Below are positions 1 to 5,009 of a DNA stretch of 6,474 bases, one piece after another; position 1 is the first letter of the stretch; every line of letters starts with the position of its first letter. The notes beneath the pieces are model-generated. The model saw only the letters and a program-made list of their open reading frames with translations. It did not search any database and had not been told where the DNA came from. Made by a program: the position numbers and the translations under genes. Source of the stretch: an uncultured Actinomycetes bacterium (lineage in GTDB: Bacteria; Actinomycetota; Actinomycetes; Nanopelagicales; Nanopelagicaceae); the NCBI GenBank assembly GCA_903867285.1, contig CAIPQX010000126.1, positions 1 through 6,474 on the forward strand. The letters run 5' to 3'.

Positions 1-459
1 GGTCCGGTGCTCCAGCGCTATCACGCCGTCTATATCGGGGTGCAGTGGCTAGGAGCGCTCTATCTGGTCTATCTAGGAATCGACGCGATCCGCCACAGCA
101 AAGAGCATGCCCAATCCATGACCGATTTGAGTGGGGGCAAGCCCTCCCTAGTAAAGACGATTCGGCAAGGTTACTTAGTTGGGGTCCTGAATCCGAAGAG
201 CATGGTCTTCTTCGCTGCAATCCTCCCCCAGTTCACAGACCACGCGAAAGGCCATCTGACATCTCAACTCTTATTACTAGGAGCGATCTTCTGCGTTATC
301 TGCTTCTTCTCTGATGGTACTTGGGGCATTGTGGCTGGAACTATTCGCAATTGGCTCTCCTCGGATGCCCGCAGATTAGAGCGGCTGCGCGCTGGTGGCG
401 GATTTGTGATGGTCGGTCTAGGAGTTATTACCTTCGTAAATTCGCTCCTCAACTCATAA
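1..459 (+). CDS. LysE/RhtB-family amino-acid exporter, 5' end cut off
   Basis: This is the C-terminal part of a LysE/RhtB-type inner-membrane exporter, a family that pumps out amino acids or related metabolites in exchange for protons. The frame is open from base 1, so the gene starts upstream of the window; the GTG at position 7 lies inside the frame and is probably an ordinary valine. About 152 residues remain of a family that is usually near 205-210. The strongest marker is the family signature GVLNPKSMVFFAAILPQF (fragment residues about 61-78, counting from base 1), which follows a short polar loop. Further hydrophobic stretches lie near fragment residues 10-28, 88-112 and 132-149 and read as membrane helices. 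The gene ends at TAA (457-459). The substrate cannot be told from sequence. The family call is firm; the exact transported compound is unknown. Confidence 0.9.
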   Translation, partial: GPVLQRYHAVYIGVQWLGALYLVYLGIDAIRHSKEHAQSMTDLSGGKPSLVKTIRQGYLVGVLNPKSMVFFAAILPQFTDHAKGHLTSQLLLLGAIFCVICFFSDGTWGIVAGTIRNWLSSDARRLERLRAGGGFVMVGLGVITFVNSLLNS

Positions 460-476
460 TTTGGAGTCGTGGCGGT

Positions 477-499
477 CTAAGCGGATGTCACCGCTTTAG
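477..499 (+). terminator. Possible weak hairpin after the exporter gene
   Basis: AAGCGG (479-484) and CCGCTT (491-496) form a six-base stem around a six-base loop. Skipping one bulged T at 497 lets C477 and T478 also pair. It sits 18 bases after the exporter stop codon, where a terminator would be expected. It is followed only by a mixed sequence with short T runs, so termination is uncertain and the hairpin could be chance. Confidence 0.3.
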
Positions 500-512
500 T
501 ACAGACTTTGCC

Positions 513-518
513 TATAAA
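513..518 (+). promoter_or_regulatory. Candidate -10 box upstream of the PD-(D/E)XK gene
   Basis: TATAAA lies 45 bases before the ATG at 564, inside the 104-base gap after the exporter. It resembles a sigma-70-type -10 box, but I see no convincing -35 box at the usual distance. The downstream gene could also be read through from the exporter. Confidence 0.25.
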
Positions 519-563
519 TAATCCGAAGGGTTTATCTCTTCGCTCCTAGAGAAGTGAGTCATC

Positions 564-1238
564 ATGGGCGAACCACGCGCCGCAATTAGTCCTAGCCATT
601 TAACCTACGCCTGGGGCGATTGTCATCGCTGCCTCTGGTTGCAGTACAACCACTCCGTCGCTGCTCCTATGACGATGCCATTGATCGGCGATCTCGCCGA
701 TATGCAGGAGCGTTTCTTCATCGGAAAATCGACTGCAGAGATTCATCCAGATCTTCCCGAGGGCAAGGTCCACTCTCACGGTGGGTGGGTAGTCTCTCAA
801 AATATCTTTGTCGATGGCGTTGACTCCGGCCTCTTTATTCGCGGTAAATACGACTTGTTGCTCGAATTTCCCGATGGCACGTTTGGTATTGTGGACTGCA
901 AATTGCAGAAGAATAATTATGACAAGAGCATCTTTTATGCTCCTCAGTTAGAGGCGTACGCATTTAGCCTGGAAAATCCCAAGAAAGATGCTCCTAAACA
1001 GATCTCACTGGTTGGTTTATACACCTGGTCTCTCGACCAGGCTTGGGGGAATGTAAATGCTGGCTTCGGCTATCGCGTTAAGAGTGCGTGGTTCCCTGCA
1101 GAGCGCAATCCCATTGCCCTGCAAGAACGTTTATCTGACTTAGTTCGTATGATCCGTGGAGAATGCCCACCAGCTAAAGATGGCTGCGGGATCTGCGACT
1201 TTGTTACGGTGCGACGTGAAATACTAGGAAACGGTTAG
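564..1238 (+). CDS. Stand-alone RecB/Cas4-like PD-(D/E)XK nuclease-family protein
   Basis: The 224-residue protein reads as a single-domain PD-(D/E)XK protein of the RecB/Cas4 type, a group of metal-dependent DNA exonucleases. D97 (in GKYD) and the D111-C112-K113 motif on two predicted strands fit the D...(D/E)xK active site. Q128-xxx-Y132 (PQLEAY) fits the QxxxY motif that follows in RecB/Cas4 proteins. C20 and C23 (DCHRC) near the N-terminus and C201, C208 and C211 near the C-terminus (GECPP, then CGIC) match the split cysteine layout that binds an iron-sulfur cluster in Cas4 and AddB; one more cysteine is present than the usual four. The N-terminus (SPSHLTYAWGDCHRCLW) resembles the usual SPS...CPR opening. 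The ATG at 564 is preceded by GTGAG five bases away, a modest ribosome binding site. No Cas1, Cas2 or repeat array is nearby, so calling it Cas4 would be wrong. Its role, probably DNA repair or processing, is inferred. Confidence 0.75.
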   Translation: MGEPRAAISPSHLTYAWGDCHRCLWLQYNHSVAAPMTMPLIGDLADMQERFFIGKSTAEIHPDLPEGKVHSHGGWVVSQNIFVDGVDSGLFIRGKYDLLLEFPDGTFGIVDCKLQKNNYDKSIFYAPQLEAYAFSLENPKKDAPKQISLVGLYTWSLDQAWGNVNAGFGYRVKSAWFPAERNPIALQERLSDLVRMIRGECPPAKDGCGICDFVTVRREILGNG

Positions 1239-1927
1239 TTCTCTTCGTTCTTCTTTAACTCTTCTGCAATTGCGTTCTTGGCATCTGAAGCGTACATATC
1301 AACGTAGACCTGCCCCGATATCTTTTGAATACCCTGCATGATCTCATCGGTCACTTGACGTAGTGTGGCGAGATCGCTGGAATCCCCGGTGAAGTACATC
1401 GGCTCTCCAAAGACCATCTCAACGCGACGAACTTTGGGTACCACTTGGCCAGTGGGTTGAATCTCTGCCGTATTAAACATTGCAACGGGAACTACCGGTG
1501 CGCCTGAGTCAATTGCCATGCGGGCTATTCCGATACGGCCTTTATAAAGCCGACCATCGGGCGAGCGCGTGCCCTCGGGATAGATTCCAATGCATTGGCC
1601 CTCTTCCAGAAGTTTGAGGCCCGTACGAATAGCCGCCTCGCTCCTGCGTCCACCTGCACGATCGACGGGAACTTGTCCAAGAGCTTGGAAGGTAATCTTC
1701 TTGATAAATCCTTTGATTCCAGGAGAGGTGAAGTACTCACTCTTCGCCATGAAGGTCACCTTGCGCGGAACAACTAAAGGCATGAAGACAGAATCGCTGA
1801 AGGAGAGGTGATTGGAGGCAACAATTACTGGTCCCAAATTTGGCACGTGGCGCAGGCCAGTGACCTTAGGACGAAAGAGGAGCATCAAGATTGGGGTGAG
1901 GAATGACTTCAAAAATGTATATGCCAC
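1235..1927 (-). CDS. plsC: 1-acyl-sn-glycerol-3-phosphate acyltransferase (PlsC type)
   Basis: The 230-residue protein belongs to the glycerolipid acyltransferase family, which transfers an acyl group to lysophosphatidic acid to make phosphatidic acid, the precursor of membrane phospholipids. All four family motifs are visible: NHLSFSD (39-45, with catalytic H40 and D45), GQVPVDR (84-90), YPEGTRS (116-122, with E118 and R121 for phosphate binding) and VVPVA (145-149). A hydrophobic N-terminal stretch (about 5-18) could anchor it to the inner face of the membrane. The length is normal. The start is GTG at 1925-1927, supported by a strong AGGAGG nine bases upstream. The 3' end overlaps the convergent PD-(D/E)XK gene by four bases. 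The divergent neighbour is an alpha/beta hydrolase, and an acyl-CoA synthetase lies further along. Related actinobacterial acyltransferases may act on other lysolipids, so the precise substrate is inferred. Confidence 0.92.
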   Translation of the reverse strand: MAYTFLKSFLTPILMLLFRPKVTGLRHVPNLGPVIVASNHLSFSDSVFMPLVVPRKVTFMAKSEYFTSPGIKGFIKKITFQALGQVPVDRAGGRRSEAAIRTGLKLLEEGQCIGIYPEGTRSPDGRLYKGRIGIARMAIDSGAPVVPVAMFNTAEIQPTGQVVPKVRRVEMVFGEPMYFTGDSSDLATLRQVTDEIMQGIQKISGQVYVDMYASDAKNAIAEELKKNEEN

Positions 1928-1936
1928 CGCGCTCGC

Positions 1937-1942
1937 CCTCCT
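1937..1942 (-). promoter_or_regulatory. Strong ribosome binding site for plsC
   Basis: On the minus strand AGGAGG lies nine bases before the GTG at 1927. It matches the anti-Shine-Dalgarno sequence fully and decides the start, since no ATG is available nearby. Confidence 0.8.
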
Positions 1943-1984
1943 CTCACTCTTGTCTCGCCTCGCCCACCGAAGGTTGAGGGGTCT

Positions 1985-2013
1985 AATTTAGGGGTTAAAG
2001 GCCACTCTGTGAC
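1985..2013 (-). promoter_or_regulatory. Candidate promoter for plsC
   Basis: On the minus strand GTCACA (2013-2008) and TAAATT (1990-1985) are separated by 17 bases, each matching four of six consensus positions. A transcript from here would carry a leader of about 50 bases containing the AGGAGG site. The elements lie in the short gap before the divergent hydrolase gene. The matches are modest and could be chance. Confidence 0.25.
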
Positions 2014-2024
2014 ACCATCTGAGC

Positions 2025-3137
2025 GTGGGAGATATAGCAAACTCAGAAAATTTCTACCTTTCGGGGGGTAAAACTGGAGTTCTCCTCCTCCATGGCTTCA
2101 CAGGATCGCCAGCATCCGTTTTACCTTGGGCGCGCGGTATTCATGAAGCTGGTTTCACGGTATCTGTTCCGCGAATCGCCGGACATGGAACGCGGTGGCA
2201 AGACTTAAACAAGAGCACCTGGGAAGACTGGTACGACTCGGTCGAGTCTGCTTTTCGAACGCTCAAGGCAAATTGTGATCGCGTCTTTGTCGGTGGCTTC
2301 TCAGTCGGTGGCGCGCTCGCTCTCAAACTCGCGCAGAACCATGGCAGCGAGATTGAGGGTTTGCTTCTTCTCAATCCATCCATCTTTGATGAGAGAAAAT
2401 TCTTTAATGTAGTCCCAGCTCTGAAATATCTGCTCCCCTCTATTAAAGGCGGAGCAAGTGATGTTGCCAAGCCCGGCGCACCGAAGCATGGATATGACCG
2501 AATTCCCCTTAAAGCTCTCGATTCAGTACGTCATCTCTGGCGCCACGTTGAACACGATCTGTACCTCATAGACCTTCCCATCCTCATTGGGTACTCGATA
2601 AATGACCATGTTGTAAATCCCAATTGCAGCCACACCATCATCGATAACGTTTCTTCGCCGAGCATCCGCGAAATTATCTTCGAACAATCGTTTCACAATG
2701 TCTCGCTCGACTATGAACTAGAGGATCTCGTCTCGGAGAGCATCGAATACATTCAAGACGTTCTGACTGGGGAATTTGAGCGGACAAATGAGAGCGATGA
2801 AAATGAGCTCATCGATGCTGAATTCGAGTCGATCGTCTCGCAACTTTCTCTCGACGCATCTCACCCTACGACCTACCTTGATGAACTCGACGCCCGTGGA
2901 GAAGAACACTTCGTGCATCCAACCCCAGAGTTGCCTAAGGTGGATCAATCGGCTCGAATAGCGCTCATGTGTCTGATCGGTGGACCTGCTTACCTGCTCT
3001 TGGAATACACCACTGGCTTTACCTTCTTCGGTACCGGGCCTTGGCCGGGAATTCTACTCTTTATCGGCGGGGTAGTTTCCGCGATGGTTCGTCTTGCTCG
3101 AAATGAGGACGACTACGACGATGGAGCGGAGGTTTAG
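2025..3137 (+). CDS. Alpha/beta hydrolase (Est30-like esterase) fused to a two-helix membrane tail
   Basis: The first about 248 residues form an alpha/beta hydrolase like carboxylesterase Est30 and monoacylglycerol lipases, which cut carboxylic esters. The HGFTGSP loop (23-29) fits the oxyanion hole, GFSVGG (91-96) holds nucleophile S93, and D194 (SINDHVV) and H224 (QSFHNVSLD) complete the triad. From about 250 to 305 the sequence is acidic and probably unstructured. Residues about 310-327 and 338-357 are two hydrophobic helices joined by a short turn rich in G, F and P, and the protein ends in an acidic tail (EDDYDDGAEV). The esterase core alone is usually near 250 residues, so the 370-residue length reflects the added tail. 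The start is GTG at 2025; its ribosome binding site is poor, but an in-frame stop at 2010-2012 and the position of the HGF loop leave no better choice. The gene is divergent from plsC. The substrate is unknown; a lipid ester is a reasonable inference. Confidence 0.82.
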   Translation: MGDIANSENFYLSGGKTGVLLLHGFTGSPASVLPWARGIHEAGFTVSVPRIAGHGTRWQDLNKSTWEDWYDSVESAFRTLKANCDRVFVGGFSVGGALALKLAQNHGSEIEGLLLLNPSIFDERKFFNVVPALKYLLPSIKGGASDVAKPGAPKHGYDRIPLKALDSVRHLWRHVEHDLYLIDLPILIGYSINDHVVNPNCSHTIIDNVSSPSIREIIFEQSFHNVSLDYELEDLVSESIEYIQDVLTGEFERTNESDENELIDAEFESIVSQLSLDASHPTTYLDELDARGEEHFVHPTPELPKVDQSARIALMCLIGGPAYLLLEYTTGFTFFGTGPWPGILLFIGGVVSAMVRLARNEDDYDDGAEV

Positions 3138-3153
3138 CTTTTAAGGCGGAGGC

Positions 3154-3843
3154 TCATTGTGTTGTTATGCCCCAAATTGCTACTGCTTGCTTATCCCACT
3201 GATCCCAGGTCATTTGAATCGTCTTTCCCCAAGTAACCACGACAGGGCCCGCGGTGGTGTACCCATCAACTACCAACCAATGAAAAGAATTGGTGGAGAA
3301 GTGATACCCAGCAAAATACTGACCGGCCGTAAACCGAATCTGCGCAATCACCGCACCAATTTTTACATCGTCTAAAGCTAATTTGAGATTGTTCTCATCT
3401 GTGTAGTAGCCCTGCGCAGATTTAAGAAATGTTCCCGCAATTCCAGAGACCTTCCAGTATTCAAGAACTTGTTGATTTGAAAGTCCTAGATTTGGCGTGC
3501 CACCAGCTTTGACGAAATCAATTCCAATTTGCGCGGCGCTAGGGCGAATGCCACTTGTAATCTCCAGCCAATTTGCTACGGCGGCAAAGGTGCAATTTCC
3601 AGTTCCGGTAATCGGATCATTGCCGTATGAAGGGTACGTTGCAGTTGCTAGTGAGGCGTTGCACCAAGAGTGATAGGAGGCGCACACCGATGCAACCTTC
3701 ACAACCGGAGTCTTTGCAGGGGCTTCGCTGCGGATATTGATACCGAGCTTTGGGATTGCGTTAGCTTCTGGCGCGTTAAAAACTAGATTTCCGGTGGCGC
3801 AGGCAATTACCAAGAGAACACTTGCTAATTTCTTAATAAACAT
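3154..3843 (-). CDS. Secreted papain-like cysteine-protease-fold protein, function unknown
   Basis: The 229-residue protein starts with a signal peptide: a basic MFIKK end, a hydrophobic core, and a likely cut after the alanine of ANA (29). C54 and C61 could form a disulfide, which fits export. The remainder resembles papain/C39-like folds. YGND (73-76) and GNCTFAAVANW (82-92) would carry the nucleophile C84, SFHWLVVDGY (186-195) would carry the active-site H188, and VVVTWGK (201-207) followed by MTWDQW (211-216) forms the closing strands. I recall the same GND...GxCTxAA, HxxxVxGY and VTWGxxxxMTW pattern in uncharacterised bacterial and phage proteins. The usual third residue (Asn or Asp before the W-G) is not obvious, so activity is uncertain. 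The ATG at 3841-3843 has GAGG eight bases upstream. The gene converges on the hydrolase with a 16-base gap. It could be a peptidase, an amidase or an inactive relative. Confidence 0.65.
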   Translation of the reverse strand: MFIKKLASVLLVIACATGNLVFNAPEANAIPKLGINIRSEAPAKTPVVKVASVCASYHSWCNASLATATYPSYGNDPITGTGNCTFAAVANWLEITSGIRPSAAQIGIDFVKAGGTPNLGLSNQQVLEYWKVSGIAGTFLKSAQGYYTDENNLKLALDDVKIGAVIAQIRFTAGQYFAGYHFSTNSFHWLVVDGYTTAGPVVVTWGKTIQMTWDQWDKQAVAIWGITTQ

Positions 3844-3934
3844 CGCCTTCGCCTCATCTCTCGATGAAGCAATTCTTTAACTTTTACATCTTTTTACGCT
3901 CACAAAATGCGAGGACCAGCCCTCAGCAACTAAT

Positions 3935-3948
3935 TTACTTATCAGTAA
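3935..3948. repeat. Short inverted repeat upstream of the secreted protein gene
   Basis: TTACT and AGTAA flank TATC, giving a perfect five-base dyad about 90 bases before the ATG of the secreted-protein gene. As RNA on the minus strand it would be a weak AT-rich hairpin with a GATA loop. It could be an operator half-pair or chance; it is too weak to be a good terminator for the glucokinase gene. Confidence 0.3.
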
Positions 3949-3976
3949 GGGTGTTAGCACTCACTATTGCTCGGTC

Positions 3977-3990
3977 AATGTCCGGACATT
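3977..3990. repeat. Perfect 14-base palindrome between glk and the secreted protein gene
   Basis: AATGTCCGGACATT is perfectly self-complementary. It lies 10 bases beyond the stop codon of the glucokinase gene and 133 bases ahead of the secreted-protein start, in an AT-rich gap. It lacks a T run on the minus strand after the dyad, so it does not look like an intrinsic terminator of glk. Its form suits a dimeric regulator's binding site, but no regulator gene is in the window and one such palindrome is not very unlikely by chance. Confidence 0.4.
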
Positions 3991-4000
3991 AAAAAATTAA

Positions 4001-4948
4001 TTAACGTCGAGCTAAATCAGCAACGCCAACAAGGCCCGCATCATTTCCTAGTTCAGCAACCAATACTTTCGGAGCCGGATGTTTGCCATTGAACGGCATG
4101 TACTTTTCAATTGCAGCCCGCGTCGGCTTCATGAGAAGTTCTCCTGCATCTATTACTCCCCCGCCAATAACTACACATGCAGGATCAACGATCATGCAGA
4201 TAGATGCAATGCCTGCACCTAGCCAATCACCCGTGGTGTTAAAAGCTGCCACTGCGATTTCATCACCTTCACGGGCAGCATCCGTAATGTGATTTCCTTT
4301 GATACCTGCAACAGTTCCATTGCCACGAGCTAAGAGCGATGTGGCACGCGATGGGTCTAAAGCGATCGCTTCTAAGAGATGACGGTGCAGGGCAGAACCA
4401 GATGCATACTGCTCAAAACATCCATAGGAACCGCAGCCGCAGAGATGCCCGCCTGGCACCAAACGCATATGGCCAAACTCCGCAGCAACCCCAAATGCAC
4501 CTCGGTATAGAGCGCCGTTATTGACCAGGCCCCCGCCGATGCCAGTGCCAACAGTCACCATCATCAATTCACTCTCGCCACGACCAGCGCCATATACCGC
4601 TTCGCCCCATGCCGCGGCATTGGCATCGTTCTCAATGACAACCGGAAGATTAATTTCGCGCGAGATTTCGGCCTTGAGATTGACGCCGTTCCAATCCGCA
4701 ATATTTGGAGTCGCCAGCATCGTCTGACGATCTGAGGAGACAAAACCCGCGGCTGAAATGCCGACGCTGGCTGCTTCGTGCTGGGCCAACAACTCTTGGA
4801 TTACCCCGATGATCGTTTCGGTGAGTGCGCTGCCACCCGCCTTGGGCGTATCTTCGCGATGGGTGGTTAGAATATTTCCGGCCGAGTCAACGACGCCGCC
4901 CAGAACCTTGGTACCGCCGATATCGACGCCGATGCTGAAATTTTCCAC
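4001..4948 (-). CDS. glk: ROK-family glucokinase
   Basis: The 315-residue cytoplasmic protein is a ROK-family sugar kinase of the actinobacterial glucokinase type, which makes glucose 6-phosphate from glucose with ATP (some relatives also use polyphosphate). DIGGTK (9-14) is the N-terminal phosphate-binding loop. ENDANAAAWGE (106-116) holds catalytic D108. GTGIGGG (134-140) is the second phosphate loop. E157 and H160 (AAEFGH) contact sugar and zinc. CGCGSYGC (170-177) supplies the zinc cysteines C170, C172 and C177, followed by FEQYASG (178-184). There is no N-terminal helix-turn-helix, so it is a kinase and not a ROK repressor. The length is normal. The start is GTG at 4946-4948: TAATCT ends six bases upstream, which fits a leaderless transcript, while an AAGG 12 bases upstream is a distant alternative ribosome binding site. 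It is divergent from the acyl-CoA synthetase gene. Glucose is the likeliest substrate but other hexoses are possible. Confidence 0.9.
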   Translation of the reverse strand: MENFSIGVDIGGTKVLGGVVDSAGNILTTHREDTPKAGGSALTETIIGVIQELLAQHEAASVGISAAGFVSSDRQTMLATPNIADWNGVNLKAEISREINLPVVIENDANAAAWGEAVYGAGRGESELMMVTVGTGIGGGLVNNGALYRGAFGVAAEFGHMRLVPGGHLCGCGSYGCFEQYASGSALHRHLLEAIALDPSRATSLLARGNGTVAGIKGNHITDAAREGDEIAVAAFNTTGDWLGAGIASICMIVDPACVVIGGGVIDAGELLMKPTRAAIEKYMPFNGKHPAPKVLVAELGNDAGLVGVADLARR

Positions 4949-4954
4949 CTGCGA

Positions 4955-4960
4955 AGATTA
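4955..4960 (-). promoter_or_regulatory. Candidate -10 box for leaderless glk
   Basis: On the minus strand TAATCT is followed by six bases and then the GTG start at 4948. A TANNNT box at this distance places the transcription start on, or next to, the first base of the start codon. There is no recognisable -35 box and the gap to the divergent gene is only 61 bases. Confidence 0.5.
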
Positions 4961-4997
4961 CCTTGCGTTAGCCCATGAAAGTTCGCGACTTTGCCAC

Positions 4998-5003
4998 TAG
5001 CGT
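4998..5003 (+). promoter_or_regulatory. Candidate -10 box for leaderless acyl-CoA synthetase gene
   Basis: TAGCGT is followed by six bases and then the ATG at 5010. No purine-rich ribosome binding site is present upstream of this ATG. The geometry is the same as that of the divergent glk box, which supports both being real. Confidence 0.5.
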
Positions 5004-5009
5004 TCTCGC

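Noticed and set aside
7..9. GTG as the start of the exporter gene.
   Set aside because: The frame stays open to base 1 and the protein would lack about 50 N-terminal residues of the family, including the first membrane helix, so the true start is upstream.
564..1238. Annotation as CRISPR-associated Cas4.
   Set aside because: Neither Cas1, Cas2, effector genes nor repeats are present, and the fold and cysteine layout are shared by many non-CRISPR nucleases.
2141..2470. Open frame of 109 codons on the minus strand inside the hydrolase gene.
   Set aside because: It lies antisense to conserved catalytic motifs of the hydrolase, lacks recognisable domains and has biased composition typical of a shadow frame.
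3138..3153. Possible bidirectional terminator between the hydrolase and the secreted protein gene.
   Set aside because: The 16-base gap has only a short T run and no GC-rich stem; flanking GAGC/GCTC pairing is four bases and too far apart.
3954..3962. TTAGCACTC, identical to one half of the CIRCE heat-shock operator bound by HrcA.
   Set aside because: The second half after nine bases should read GAGTGCTAA but is CGGTCAATG, matching only two of nine positions, and no chaperone gene follows.
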